Shown: positions 1 to 12,811, counted from the stretch's first letter. The stretch is 64,000 nt of DNA from Ilyonectria destructans (GCA_020740775.1 JAHEWK010000009.1:868001-932000); one strand, 5' to 3'. A program made the numbers and translations. The notes: generated by a model not told the origin, from the sequence alone.

Positions 1-178
1 TCCATGGCATGGGCGGCGTGGAGAAGTCGAACGGGGTATGGGTGATGGGTGTGTGGACGTGGGCGTGGACGCTGCTGCTTGTATTTATCTACTAGGGCCT
101 GTCCGGAGCTCGAACGAGTTGCGACCTGATTGAGATCATGTTCATGTTCAGTGTGCTAAACCACCAAGCATTGCCATC
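1..178 (+). promoter_or_regulatory. Upstream region of the siderophore synthetase gene
   Basis: Partial promoter and 5' leader cut by the window edge. It contains one GATA-type core (TTATCT, about 84-89), compatible with but not diagnostic of iron-GATA repressor control. No coding region is supported here. Confidence 0.4.
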
Positions 179-3100
179 ATGACACCCGGTGCCCTCATGA
201 CCGGAGACGTCGAGTGCGCCGTTGAGTCGGTGCCCAAGAAGCCGGCCCAGACCAACGGCTCTTGGTTCGACGTGCCAGTGCTCTCCTCCAAGGCCAACTC
301 ACAAGACGTCAACTCACAAGATGTCTCCTCGCAAGATTCCTCCCACGACATTCACCAGCTCGAGGCTCTCCTCCTCGCGTGGGCCCTCCTCCTCTACCGC
401 AACAGCAACGGCAGCCCCGTTCAATTCTCGTGGAGTCTAAGCGAGCTCGGTGCCGCTACCACCACCACCTTTGAGGTCAACACGTCGACGCTGGGCTGGA
501 CGGCTACCGACTCGGTCAAGGTTGCTCTCGACGGCATCCGCGAGTATTTGCGCCAGCAGCTTGACTCGGAATACCCCCTCGCCGCCGACCGCTACACCTT
601 TTCCTTCAACGACGAGTTTGCACCTGACGGCTCGTTTAGCCACCTGAAAGATGGCGACCACGCAATGTCCTGGGTAAGATGACCTGCTAAACTGTGACAC
701 TGGGATGAGAGAGAATGAGAAACGCAGCGGCTAACACGACGCACTCACGTACAGGGCAACGTCCAGCTCCAAGCCGTCGTAGCAGACGGAAGCCTCTGTC
801 TACGCCCTCACTGGCGCGAACCCCTAGGCGCAGAGTACCTCGCCACACACTTTGTCAACTCGCTCGTCGAGATTCTCACCACGACGCTCGCCGACGTGGC
901 CACGCCCATCAGCGCGGTCCTGGAACTCGGCGCCGTCGACCAGGCCGTCATCTGGAACTGGAACAAGGACGTGCCGCCCACCGAGGACGCCTGCATGCAC
1001 ACCCTCATCTCCGACATGGTGCGCCGCCAGCCCGATGCGCCGGCCATTTGCTCCTGGGACGGCGACTTCACTTACAAGCAGGTCGAGGACTACTCCGACC
1101 TGCTCGCCCACCATCTTATCAGTCTCGGCCTCAAGGTCGGCGATGTCGTGCCGCTGTGCTTTGAGAAGTCGCGCTGGACCGTCATCGCTCTCATGGCCGT
1201 CAACAAGGCCGGCGCTGCCTTTGTGCTGATGGATCCCAGCCAGCCTCTGCAGCGCCGCCAGGTCATGGCAGCTCAGGTCCACGCCCCCTTGATCCTCACC
1301 TCCAAGAGCCTCGGCCCCTCTGGCATGGACACTGCTCCCGAAGCCCAGACGGTCGTCGTCGACGAGCCCACGCTGCTCTCGCTCGCCCAGTCCTCAGCGC
1401 CGCGCGGAGACCTCCCCGTCGTGCCAACCGACGCCCTGCTGTACTGCATCTTCACCTCGGGCAGCACCGGCATGCCCAAGGGCGTCATGATCGACCACAA
1501 GACGTACACGACCAGCGCCATTATCCGCAGCACGGCCATCGGCTACGCGGCCGACTCGCGCGCCCTCGACTTTACCTCGTACGCCTTCGACGTTAGTATT
1601 GATAGTATGCTGTGCACGCTGCTCCGCGGCGGCTGCCTGTGTATTCCTACCGACGACGACCGCATGAACGACCTCAGCGGTGCGATCCGAAGGCTCAAGG
1701 TCAACATGGCCAACATGACGCCGTCGGTGGCGCGCATTCTCGACGCCGACATCATCCCGTCGCTGCACAGCCTGGGCGTCGGCGGCGAGTCGTCCTCAGC
1801 GGGTGACATCGCCAAATGGGGCGAGCATACACGCATCGTCGTCGGCTACGGGCCTTCGGAGTGTACCATCGGATGCACCGTCAACCCCAGCGCCGCCGGC
1901 AAGCCGTACGTGAGTATTGGAGCGGGCACCGGCGCCGTCATCTGGCTCGTTGACCCGGCCGACCACAACAAGCTCGTGCCCGTGGGCGCCGTTGGTGAGC
2001 TGCTCGTCGAGGGTCCTGTTGTTGGCCAGGGATACCTCAACGACCCGGAGAAGACGGCCGCGGCCTTTATCGAAGACCCCCCGTGGCTGCTAGCTGGCGG
2101 CGGCGGCGTGCCCGGCCGATCGGGACGTCTCTACAAGACGGGTGATCTCGTCCGCTACGACCCCGACGGCGAGGTCGGCTTCATCTTCGTCGGCCGCAAG
2201 GACACGCAGATCAAGCTGCGCGGCCAGCGCGTCGAGCTGGGCGAGATCGAGTACCACGTCAAGAACCTCCTGCCCGGCACCGAAGTGTGCGCCGAGATCA
2301 TTGCGCCCCAGGGCCAGGGCAAGGAGTCGATGATTGTGGCCTTCATCTCTGACCGCGAGGCGGCTAAGCCCGAGGATGCCACTGCCGAGGCGCAACATCT
2401 CGAGCTCTCCCCCCGTGTGCGCGAGTTGGTCGCCGAGCTGGACGACAAGCTGTCCCAGGTGCTGCCCATCTACATGGTGCCGTCGGCGTATATTGGCCTT
2501 AACAAGATCCCCATGCTGGTGTCTGGCAAGACGGACCGCAAGTCGCTGCGTGCCCTCGGCGCAAAGGTGCCCCTTTCCACCGCGGCCTCATCAACCACCA
2601 CCATCACCAAGCCCACGACAGAGACCGAGATCTTCCTGCGTGATATCTGGTGCCGCCTGCTCGGCCTCGAGGAGGACCAAGTCAGCACCACGCACAACTT
2701 CTTCATGCTCGGCGGCGAGTCCGTCCTGGCCATGAAGCTGGTTCCCCTGGTGCGAGACAAGGGGTACGCCATGACTGTCGCCGACGTCTTCAACCGCCCC
2801 AAGCTCGTCGACATGGCCAAGGAGCTGAAGCGCGAAGATGCCGCCGCGCAGGTCGCCATGGAGGTGCCCGCCTTCTCGCTGCTCCGCGCCGACATGGACC
2901 GCGAGGCCATCTTCGCAGAAGCCGCTGAGCAGTGCGGCGTTGATGCAGCCGTCATCGAGGACATCTATCCCTGTGCGCCCATGCAGGAGATCCACGTCGC
3001 CTTCTATACGCGCTCCACTGAGAACTACGTCGCCCAGCGCGTGGCCGAGATCCCCAAGGCGGGCTCCGTCGAGAAACTCCAAGCTGCCTGGGACGCCGTG

Positions 3101-6100
3101 GCCGCCAAGAGCGCTGTCTTGCGCACGCGCATCGTCGAATTCAAGCAGCACGGCTTCATGCAGGTCGTCATCAACCAGCCGACGCAGTGGCAGGCGGCCA
3201 GTTCCAGTCTAGATGCCTTCTTGGCGCAGGATGCCGCCGTGCCCATGACGCCTAGCACACCGCTGTGCCGCTTCACCATTGTCCACGACGAGGCGCTCGA
3301 CAAGCGCTACTTTGTGTGGACGGCGCACCACGCCATCTACGACGGCTGGTCGACAGATCTGATCCTTGAGCATGTCAAGGCTGTCTACGACGGCCTCACC
3401 GTGTCGCGTACCGCAGAGTTTAAGCACTTCATCCGCTATCTGGCTGATCCCAAGCGCGCCGAGGACTCTAGGGAGTACTGGCGCACGCAGCTCGAGGGCG
3501 CAACTGGACCTCAGTTCCCAGCTCTGCCGTCGCGATCCTTCATCCCTGAGCCGGATTCTCTCGAGGAGCGGTTCATCACCATCGACCAGTCTGCGCGGTC
3601 CGAGGCCACCATTGCCACGGTTATTCGCGCCGCCTGGGCGCTGGTTGCTTCTCAATACACCATGAGCGACGATGTCGTGTATGGAGAGACCTTTTCTGGC
3701 CGTACTCTCCCTATTCCCGGCGCGGAACAGATCGAAGGTCCTATCCTGGCCACTGTCCCCGTCCGCATCCGCGTCGACCGCGCTGCCACCATCCAGGAGT
3801 TCCTCCAGTCCATCCAGGAGCAGAGCGTCCAGCGGGCAGCTCACGAGCATCTCGGCATCCAGAACATCCGCCGTCTGAGCCCCGACGCCCAAATCGCCTG
3901 CGAGGTCATGATGGGTCTCGTTGTCCAGCCCACGCTGCCCGAGACCCCCGAGCTCTCAGACGAAGACCTCCCTCCGTTCCGCTCCGGAGACCAGGCTCTC
4001 GAGGCCCTCCACTTCAACTCGTACCCCATCATGATGGCGGCGTCGCTCGAGAAGTCTGGCTTCCGCCTGGTGGCCAGCTTCGACTCGCGTATCATGAGTT
4101 CTGCGCGAGTCAAGAGAGTACTGGCCCAGTTCGACTGTGCCGTATCTCAACTCCGCGGCGATCAGACACAGTCGCTGAGCGCCATTACCTGCGTGAGCAG
4201 CGAGGAGCTGAGCGAGATCTGGAACCTGAACAAGGCGTCGCCGCTCTCGCCTTCGAGCTCCCTCGCCAGCGGAGACAGGTATCCTATCATCCGGTACGTT
4301 CCCTGGGTTGTGCACCCCAGCAACGTCAACCTGCTCGTGCCCGTTGGAACCGTCGGCGAATTGGTCCTCGAGGGTGTCGGTGAGGCTGCTGAGACCGAGG
4401 CCCCTGAGTGGCTCACCAGCGGTGTTGAGGGCATTGCCGGTCGCCAGGGCAAGCTCCACCACACTGGCGATCTCGTCAAGTATGCTGATGACATGAGCTT
4501 GATCTTCATGGGACGCAAGGAGACCATGACCAGCATCGACGGCCATGTCATCAACCTCACCGAGACCGATATCGAGCTGGAGAAGTTCCTCCCTGTCAAC
4601 ACTGCCGTCGCCAGCCAGCTTATCCTCCCTAGGGGTTCAACTGGCCAAACTCCCATGGTCGTATCCTTCGTCCAGGAGAACCCTGCTACCGACGCCCAGA
4701 TGCTTGACCTCGGCATCGAGAACACCGAGTCTCTCCCCTTGTCGTCCAACATCTCTATTGAGCTCGCCACCGCCATCAACGGCCTCAACAAGGCCATGAT
4801 GGAGACCCTCCCCCCTTATGCTATCCCCTCCATCTGCATCCCCGTCGCCAAGACCGCAGACAGCGAGTCAATCGATGTCAAGGCTGTCAGCAAGATGACC
4901 GAGCAGGTCACTCTCGCACTGGTCACCCAGCTCCGCAAGTCCTTTGCGAACCTTGAGCGGGTCATCTCCGAGTCCATCACCATGACCCCCAACGAGCGCG
5001 CGCTTCTCCCCCTGTGGGCCAAGTTCTTAGCCATCGACGAGGACAAGATCTCTCTGGACGACAACTTCTTCCGCCTGGGCGGTGACTCCATCGTCGCCAT
5101 GCGGATGGTCTCCGCCCTGCGCCGCGGCGGTTACCGTCTGTCCGTGGCGGACATGTTCCAGAACATGAAGCTGCGCGACATGGCCAGCGCCATCATCAAC
5201 AGCAACCCGGCACCTGAGAAGCCCGCCAAGGTCTACTCTGCCTTTTCTCTGCTGAATTCGCGAGATGTCGAGGCTTTCCTGGCCGAGACTATCCGACCTG
5301 CCCTTGCGGACTCAACGTGGAAGATCCAGGACGTCTTGCCCGTCACCGACACCCAGCAGCGAGACGTCAAGTCGTCGATTGTTGCGCCCAGGAGCTCCAT
5401 GCAGTACAACATGCTCTACCTGGAGGAGTCAATCGACACCTCGCTGCTTCTCGAGAGCTTCAGGTCGCTCGTGGCTCAGCACCCTATCCTGCGTACCGTC
5501 TTTGTCCAGCACGAGGCTCAGACCTTGCAGGTGGTGTTAGAGGACATGACTCTGCCCTTCACAGCGCTCACGACCGAGGAGCCCGTGGATAAGTTCTGCA
5601 AGGAGCTCGCTGAATCCGACATCGCCAACGATGCCGCCTTCGCCCTCGGCGCGCCCTTCCTGCACCTCTTTGCCGTCCACGGTGCGACCGAGAAGGCCTT
5701 GATGATTCGCATCTCTCACGCCCAGTATGACGGTGTTTCCCTGCCTGAGCTCCTCCGCCAGCTCGAGCTGCGATACCGCGGCGAGGAGGTCCCCGCCTCG
5801 ACCCCGTTCAACAGCTACATGCAGCATTTGGACGAGAAGCGCACCGAAAACCTCAAGTTCTGGCGCAACGTGCTCGAGGGATCGTCACCAACCGAGATCA
5901 TTCCCGCTGCGGATTCCGGCAGCAAGACTGCGTTCATGACCAAGCCCGTCGACGTCTCTGCTCGCTCTCCCGACACCACTTTTGCCATGCTCCTCAGCGC
6001 CGCCTGGGCCAAGGTCATGGCTCGCCACCTCGGCATCTCCGATGTCACCTTTGGAAACATTGTCTCCGGCCGTAACGTCGAGCTCGAGGGCATCGACGGC

Positions 6101-6532
6101 ATCATGGGACCATGCTACCAGTACATGCCTGTTCGCGTCAAGTTCGAGGACAACTGGACAGCGACCCAGCTGCTGGACCACGTCCGCAGCCAATACCTCG
6201 AGGGCAGCCAACGCGCAACCGTCGGTTTCCAAGAGCTGCAGAAGGAGTGCAGCTGGTCCGAAGAGAGCATCTTCTTCGGATCGTTCGTGAACCACCTCGA
6301 CAAGGAGTTCTTTGACGAGGTTCCCTTCGCCGGCACCAAGTGCCGCGTCGACTACTCCATCCCTCACCCCGAGCCCGCGACTCCCCCGCGCGTGGTGTCG
6401 TATGTGGAGGCTGGCAACACCTTTGTCGGTATCGAGGCCGACGAGGAGCGCCGGGAGTTCTGGGAGGCCAGACTGGAGGAGCTGGCTGTTGCCGTGGAAG
6501 GATTTGTGACGAATCCTGAGGCTATGTTGTAA
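179..6532 (+). CDS. NPS6: NPS6/SidD-type extracellular siderophore nonribosomal peptide synthetase
   Basis: Two exons, 179-673 and 755-6532, give 2090 aa; the 81-nt intron has GTAAG, a CTAAC branch point and ACAG, in phase 0. Domain order is a short N-terminal region, a full adenylation domain (about 240-770, with [11 protein letters not shown] near residue 397 and YKTGDLVRY), carrier protein 1 (LGGESV near 814), condensation 1 (HHAIYDG near 1022), a degenerate adenylation remnant (about 1310-1545, keeping HTGDLVKY and GRKE but lacking the ATP-binding core), carrier protein 2 (LGGDSI near 1602) and condensation 2 (HAQYDG near 1820). This A-T-C-dA-T-C order and length are those of NPS6/SidD, which joins N5-acyl-N5-hydroxyornithine units into fusarinine-type siderophores through ester bonds. 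The neighbouring siderophore-esterase-like gene supports this. The acyl group and final product cannot be read from sequence. An alternative start is the in-frame Met at 197. Confidence 0.93.
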
Positions 6533-7034
6533 ATGGGATTTTGGGCATTTTAATAGCGATGGGTTTATAATCTTAAAAGGAGTGTTTATATCGTCATGTA
6601 TGTCTATTTAGTATTGTTTTAGTAAGAATGCTTTCTACCTATCTTGACCTCTGAATCCGTACGATCAAGTGACAGTCATGAGAGATGACAAGACAACCGT
6701 GAGCAGCTGCTACGGCTTCAAGCTAGACTTTCCGAGACAGCCAGATACGGCTATGTTCGGCTACGGCCGGATTCCAAGGAGGGGCAAATGAGGGGAAATG
6801 AGCATCATTTTTCGTCTCGAAGGGACCGACCAGATGAGCCCCGGAACTGCAGCGTGACCACGAGACAGGCCAGTCTTGAAGTCTGGTTCCTGCTGTACTC
6901 ACGCAGTATACCCTGCTACTAATACTGTAATACATCGCTTGCTTGGCGTTTGTGCAGGGTTCTACATCTTATGTAGATGAGATCTCCGAGGACGGAGTGA
7001 GGCTCGTCTAGATCCACCATGTGGATTATCAATC

Positions 7035-7043
7035 TTATCAGAT
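7035..7043 (-). promoter_or_regulatory. Putative iron-GATA repressor (SreA/SRE-type) binding site
   Basis: The minus strand reads ATCTGATAA, an exact match to ATCWGATAA, the published consensus of fungal iron-responsive GATA repressors. It lies about 150 bp upstream of the TATA box of the siderophore esterase gene. Single sites of this length occur by chance, but the position in a siderophore locus makes it credible. Confidence 0.55.
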
Positions 7044-7188
7044 GCAATGGCGCGGTGGCACCATCCTTAAAACGAGTCTGTCCACCTGTATTTAAGAAAG
7101 CCGCGAGCTAAAAAATGCACTTAAAAGCTCTCTGCCGTTAACCGTTTGCCACTGTCGTAACTAGCTGCAGAATGCGAAACATGCGCGG

Positions 7189-7197
7189 TATAAATAT
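7189..7197 (+). promoter_or_regulatory. TATA box of the esterase gene
   Basis: TATAAATAT about 80 bp before the ATG at 7271. It decides the start: the longer in-frame ATG at 7172 lies upstream of this TATA box. Confidence 0.5.
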
Positions 7198-7270
7198 CAG
7201 CCTGAATCGGGCTATGCGCGCCATTCCGCGCACTCTCATCCATACCCGACCCGCCAGGACAATCTCACAA

Positions 7271-8234
7271 ATGGTTGCCAAGATGGAGCATGCGCATCTC
7301 CCCAACACGTGCCAGTACACGGCCAAGACTGACAGGGGAGACTATATTGTCCAGATTGCCTGGCCTCTTATTTGGGGCGAGGACCGTGTCCCGCACAAAG
7401 AAGAGCCTGTCAATACCATGTGCGTAAAGGCCTCATCTAGTTCCAGGCATGTATCTGACTTTAGCTAGTTACGTTGTTGATGGAAATGCCTATTTCTTCA
7501 CAGCGGTGGATGTTACTCGCCGTACGGAATTCACCCATCAGGAGCGAACAGTTGTAGTTGGAATCGGCTATCCCAACAAGACGTGCGTCTACGACCACCG
7601 CAGAGGCCCTGATCTCACTCCGCCAGCCGCAGATGGCAAATATGATATCCCGCTTGATGCGTTTGGACAACCCCAGGACCATCTTCAATTCGGCGAGGCG
7701 TCCATTTTCCTCGACACCATTGAGAACACCATTATGCCCTATGTCCAAGACACTCTTTTTCCCAAAGCGCCTTTGAACACTGGTCGCAAAGCTCTTTTCG
7801 GCCACTCATATGGCGGAATCTTCGCCCTGAACACACTCTACACCAAGCCGGAGCTCTTCAACACCATTATTGCTGGAAGCCCCGTGGTCTGGTGGAACTA
7901 CAGCTCCATCATCAAGGAGCAAGAAAAGGCATTCCTCGCACGCAAAGATACTATCAGCAAGCCCCCAGCGTTGTTGATGACTTATGGATCGGCAGCTTCG
8001 GAGCTGAAGATGACACCAGGCGAGCCCGACAAGTCATTTGCCAAGAGGAAAGCCTGTTCCGAGGCTGATCAGATGGAGACGAGAGTCAAGGAGATGGTGG
8101 AACGTTTGGGAAGCTCGCCAAACATCCGGAATATCTGGACGTGGAAGTTTGAGGGCGAGGACCATGGAAGTTCGGCCGTGACGGGTGTTCAGCATGGAAT
8201 CATCAAGTTTCTCTGTGAAAAGCATATTGGTTAG
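7271..8234 (+). CDS. estB: Siderophore esterase (EstB/IroE-like alpha/beta hydrolase)
   Basis: Exons 7271-7419 and 7469-8234 give 304 aa; the 49-nt intron (GTGCG...CTAG) restores the frame and yields YVVDGNAYFFTA. The protein has the esterase-D-like fold signature of ferri-bacillibactin and triacetylfusarinine C esterases: YVVDG strand, the nucleophile elbow GHSYGG (LFGHSYGGIFAL), ending with the catalytic-His region GEDHGSSA. There is no obvious signal peptide, so it is probably cytosolic, acting on imported ferri-siderophore. It follows an NPS6-type synthetase in the same direction with an iron-GATA-type site in its own promoter, so the likely substrate is the ester-linked siderophore made by that enzyme. 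The start at 7271 (CAAATGG context) is preferred because a TATA box lies between it and an upstream in-frame ATG at 7172. Confidence 0.82.
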
Positions 8235-8889
8235 ACAAATTAGATCAGTCATAATTTTTACTGCTCCTCAAGTAATACGATGTTCCAAGTCTAACAATTG
8301 TCTGTTGCTGCTGTGATGTATAGTAACTTTTACTATCTGATGTTACTTCTTGAGATTCCAAGACGGCAGCCCCGACTAACTGTCTACCAATCCATACCTT
8401 GTTCAATCTAAATACAGTCAAGAACCCTGTTTGTTGTATTGACAGGGGTCGGCGAATACATGGATCAAAGCAAAGCCAACTCCGGAGGTTGAGCAAGAAC
8501 CTTGAAAGTTGACCCAACATGGCCGAACACCATGCGGGCTACGTTTTAAGATGACATATTTTGCACAGTTATCTCAGTAGCGAAGCAACCATTTGTACGG
8601 AAAGACGCCTAATTCGTCAGTTCTTTACTTGCGTGGTTAATTGGCTGCGAGAAAGCCGACGGATACGTTCCGGTCGGGACGGATGCGGACCGGTCAGATC
8701 CACAACCGTATCAATCATCAACCCCTCTGGAGCAGGGATGTTATCAGGGGCGCGTCATTATTCGCATGAAGCAGATAGGCCCTTGATTCATTTCTATATA
8801 TTGAGGAGAAGAATATCGCGTGCATTGGTGGGCATCCGAACCTCCAGCAGTCTCAATACTCATATCTTGTCACCGAGTCGAACGGCGCA
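8235..8889. promoter_or_regulatory. Intergenic region and promoter of the aminotransferase
   Basis: No coding signal. The distal part is AT-rich 3' flank. The proximal part holds a GC-rich element (8678-8693), a GTTATC, an AGCAGATAGGC element (8770-8780) and a TATA box TATATATT at 8795-8802, about 90 bp before the ATG. Confidence 0.55.
8678..8780 (+). promoter_or_regulatory. Promoter module shared with 12992-13083
   Basis: Contains GACGGATGCGGACCGG (8678-8693), GTTATC near 8744 and AGCAGATAGGC (8770-8780). The same three elements occur in the same order and orientation, with similar spacing, in the region between the D-lactate dehydrogenase and the Zn2Cys6 gene. Confidence 0.5.
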
Positions 8890-10282
8890 ATGAATGGAAC
8901 AACAAGGACCCGTCCGCAGCCCGCCCAGCGCGTGGCCCAACAACCCGACGATGTTTGGTAGGTTAAAGTGGTTCTGCATCGTCTGTTTGAACAAAGCTAA
9001 TCTTGTATCAGGTCTATTGTGAATGACGCAGCATCCAAGTCGCCAATTCAGCCGGTCGTCAACATGGGCCAGGGTTTCTTGTGCGTGTCTTCATCGCTGT
9101 CTCTTGGCTTGGCAATGGCAACCCTAACAAGCTCTCAGTGGCTATAACCCGCCGGATTTCCTTCTTGACGCAGCCAAGGACGCCCTGAATCGAGTTGACG
9201 CAAATCAATATTCCCCTACCAAGGGTCGCATCAACCTAAGACGGGCAATTGCAAGCCACTATTCTCCTTCCTTGGAGCGGGAGATCAACGCCGAATCCGA
9301 GGTGATCATCACAACTGGAGCAAACGAAGGCATCTTGAGTGCATTCATGGCCTTTATCGAGGACGGGGACGAAGTAATCGTCTTCGAGCCGTTCTTCGAT
9401 CAATACATATCTAACATTGAGATGGCTGGCGGTACTGTCAAGTATGTCCCGTTGATCCCGCCAGCTCGCGGAGATGTGGAAACTTCGACTTCGGGGGACT
9501 GGTCTATTGATGTGGACAAACTGGAGAGAGCGTTCTCACCCCGAACGCGTATGCTTGTTCTGAACTCGCCTCATAATCCAGTCGGCAAAGTCTTTTCGAT
9601 AGAGGAGCTCACTCTCATCGGAAATCTCTGCGTCAAGCATAATACCATCATAATCGCAGATGACGTGTATGATGCATTAACCTACGTCTCCTCGAAAAGG
9701 ATGGCAACCATTTCGCCTGATATCTGGAACCTGACATTGACGGTTGGATCTTCCGGAAAGACCTTTTACGCCACAGGTTGGCGAATCGGCTTTCTTATCG
9801 GGCCCGATGATCTGATCAAATATGTTGCCGCAGCTCACATGCGCATCTGCTACTCAAGCCCGAGCCCGTTACAGGAAGCCTGTGCGGTCGGTTATCCGCT
9901 GGCTACTAAACTAGGGTTCTGGGAAACTTGTCAAAAGGATATGCAATCCAAGATCAAACGATTCGTCGAGGTATTTGAAGAGCTAGGTCTTCCGTATTCG
10001 GCGCCTCAGGGCGGCTATTTTGTCTTGGCCAACTTCTCGCGCGTCAAAATCCCCGAAGACTATGAGTTCCCACCGCATGTTGCTTGCCGGCCAAGAGACT
10101 TCAAGCTTTGTTGGTTCTTCATTGTTGAGCTTGGGGTAGCTGCGATTCCCCCTAGTGAATTCTATCTGCCGGAGAATGCACATGTGGCTGAGAATTACTT
10201 GCGATTCGCAGTGTGCAAGGAGGACGCTATGTTGGAACAGGCAAAGGAGAAGCTAAGGGGTTTGACTAAATATATAGTCTGA
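8890..10282 (+). CDS. BNA3: Kynurenine--oxoglutarate aminotransferase-like (class I/II, PLP)
   Basis: Three exons, 8890-8957, 9012-9080 and 9139-10282, give 426 aa; both introns (54 and 58 nt) splice in frame, producing DDVWSIVN and MGQGFFGYNPP. The DVWSIVN, MGQGF, YSPTKG and PHNPVGKVFS blocks and the PLP-lysine motif SSGKTFYATGWRIG (Schiff-base Lys) place it with kynurenine aminotransferase / cysteine-conjugate beta-lyase-type enzymes (yeast BNA3). No targeting peptide is evident. Such enzymes convert kynurenine to kynurenic acid and act on several other amino and keto acids, so the physiological substrate is uncertain. A C-terminal block around CRPRDFKLCWFFIVELGVAAIPPSEFY shows the expected fold. 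Confidence 0.87.
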
Positions 10283-10891
10283 GATGCTTACAATATTGGT
10301 TAAAGTGTGTTTCATGTAATGCAACTTGAAGTTGAATAATAAATCGGATGTGATAGAACTTATCATCGCCAGGGATCAAAGCCTGAATGGCTAGATAGTG
10401 AGGTTCCAAGTAAGGAGCTAACTTATATTCTACACCATTTCCGGGACATCAAATCCTGGGTACATCTCTTAAACTTATTTGAACTCTTAACCTTGTATCG
10501 CCATGATCCATCGGGGGATATTGGAACACACAACATGAGTATTGCTGTTCATACACAAGAACATTGCCATTCACACAGATGCAAGTTTCTTTGCCGGAGT
10601 TTCAATTAGACGAAGCTGCCTACTATGCATGCAATAAAAGGGGCACTTTAGGAGACTTTAGGCTTGCTTTACTTATTAGATTAGACTTGACGGATAAATA
10701 CTCTTAGCCTTATGGAATTTTAATGTCCTAAACTGCTTCATGGGATGATGGATACGTATCAGCAGGATCAAGACAGGATTTACGTGTGCAAATAGAAATA
10801 GCTGCGTGTGTAAATAGCAATACTGTAATATAATCTATATATATATCGAATGGCGACTATAAGCGTCTGTTTTAATGGAAAATATAAGGAT
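10283..10891. other. Convergent intergenic region with AT-rich decayed repeat
   Basis: Lies between two convergent gene ends. The part from about 10640 to 10850 is AT-rich with no coding signal and shares short stretches (CCTAAACTGCT; GTGTGxAAATAGCAAT) with 17200-17360, suggesting two decayed copies of one element. Confidence 0.4.
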
Positions 10892-12811
10892 TCAGTGGCC
10901 CACCTGCTTTGGTGCAGGACTTACATTCGAATCTTCGGGGACACTAAAAACCTTTCCGGGATTCATGATCCACCTGGAAATAGTCAGCATAAAAATTGTT
11001 CACTCCGATTGTTGATGGCTCACTTTGGATCCAAAGCCTGCTTAACCAACTTCATTGTGTGGATGGTGTCGGGGCCGAGTTCGTTAACCAGACAGTGCTA
11101 GAATCATCAGTTGGGAGTTCAGAAAGAGCGATACTCGAAAATCTTACCATCTTCCCCATGCCGATTGCATGCTCGCCCGAGACAGTTCCTTCCATCTCCA
11201 GAGCGCGATCCATCATCCGGTGAATGGCCTTTTCAACTTGCGCGTGAAGTTTTGGATTCTTGGCATCGTACATCAACGCCTCATGAAAGTTGCCGTCCCC
11301 GACATGTCCCACGACGCTGGTAAAAATTCCTAATTGATCCCCCTCCTTCTTGGAAATGTCGACGATCTCGGCAAGCCTAGAGATGGGCACGGCCACATCT
11401 GTCGACCAAATAGAATGTCCTTCAGGTTTGATCGACGTCATCGTCCACAAGGCCTCTTTTCTCGCTGCCCAGAGACTCGATTCTTCGTCCTTATTCTTTG
11501 CAAAAAAGTACTTTTGGGGGTTGTTTGACTGGATGATATTCCTCACCTGCGAGATGTCCCCATTTACTCCCTCCTGTGTCCGCCCAGAAAATTTGAGGAA
11601 GAGGGACGGGCTTTCATCCCAGTTAATTTTTCGAACCGCTTCGCTTCCATGTCGGTTGATGATGCGCATCTGAACGTCGTCCATAAGTTCTATGGCGGCA
11701 AGTGGAATACCCGACCGTATGAGTTTTGAGGCCGCAGAAGCAGCGTCAGCGATGCTCGCAAACGAGATAACGGCGACACCGGTTTCCTTTGGCACCACCG
11801 CAAGCTTGAGGGTGACTTCGGTTACAATTCCCAACGTCCCCTCGGCGCCGACAAACAGGGAGGTGAGATTATAGCCAGCAGACGTCTTCCGTGGTCGTCG
11901 TCGAGTCTTGATGATTTGTCCATCTGCAAGCACAATTGTGAGGTTGATGACCCAGTCCTTCATAGTGCCGTAGCGGAACGCATTGGTTCCACTGCAGTTT
12001 GTAGAGACCATTCCGCCTACAGTTGCCGTTGGGGAAGGGTCCAGAGGCAGGAAGAGATTCTCGTGCTCGATCTTTCTGTTGAGATCCATCCAATTTACAC
12101 CGGGTTGCACCACAACGTCCATGTCATCAGGATGAAACGCCACAATCTTATTCATCAATGCAAGATCAATGACAATTCCACTATATGGTGATGAAAAGTT
12201 TCCTTCAATGGAGGAGCCGGCACCGAATGGCACTTGAACAATCAGCATTTGTCGAAGCTGCCTCGGCTAATGGACAACATACCTATTGGCACGTTGTGCT
12301 TGTTGCAAATGGCTGCAGCCGTGGATACATCCTCGGTGCTTTTTGGATACACAATGGCCACACCGCGACCTGATGAGTTGCAACTTGACCAGTCTGAATA
12401 ACCGTGAGTCTCAATATCGTCTTCATCATAGCTGACTGCATCGTCGCCAAGGATAACGTGTATCTCTCTGGCAGCCTGCGAGTATGTGAGTCAATACTTG
12501 GTAGCACCATGGCTCAATTTGACAGAGGAACTTACCGCGAGCATGCCATTTCGATCAGCGTAGCACACCTTTGACAAGCCTTTGGACTCGGGGACGTCTG
12601 CACGACCCCGACCGATGGCGACTCCAGCCACAAAGACTAAGCACAGGGCTCCGAAACCGGCTAAGCGTTTTGGGGTGTCACTTCGCACATTGGACTTGAC
12701 TGTATATGGCCGGGCGGATGAAAGTCGCTCACGCAAAGGCCTTGCAATAAAAGACTTTGTGAGCTGCCAGTGGCAGGTCCTCAAGTTTGGTTGCCTCATA
12801 ACGCGATGCAT
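10892..12811 (-). CDS. DLD1: Mitochondrial D-lactate dehydrogenase (cytochrome c), FAD-linked
   Basis: Five exons on the minus strand: 12811-12536, 12475-12283, 12232-11148, 11097-11024 and 10973-10892; total 569 aa, close to yeast Dld1. The N-terminus is basic (mitochondrial presequence) followed by a hydrophobic segment (about 52-70, GFGALCLVFVAGVAIG), fitting an inner-membrane-anchored protein facing the intermembrane space. The FAD_binding_4 core includes VPFGAGSSIEGN, GGMVSTNCSGTNAFRYG and AGYNLTSLFVGAEGTLGI; the FAD-oxidase C domain has VVGHVGDGNFHEAL and SGEHAIGMGK (more often GEHGIG), ending near WIMNPGKVF. It oxidises D-lactate to pyruvate and passes electrons to cytochrome c. The last two short exons were added by splice-site reading. 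An alternative start is the Met at 12799. Confidence 0.9.

Larger units (their letters stand above)
6533..7270. other. Intergenic: NPS6 3' region and esterase promoter
   Basis: AT-rich 3' flank of the synthetase up to about 6650, then the promoter of the downstream esterase. No convincing coding frame. It holds an iron-GATA-like site (7035-7043) and a TATA box (7189-7197). Confidence 0.6.

Noticed and set aside
1394..6367. Many long antisense frames over the NRPS gene
   Set aside because: They are shadows of GC-rich third-position codon bias in the real coding strand and have no domain content.
7172..7270. Longer N-terminus for the siderophore esterase, starting at ATG 7172
   Set aside because: A TATA box at 7189-7197 lies inside this extension, and the family similarity begins only after 7271.
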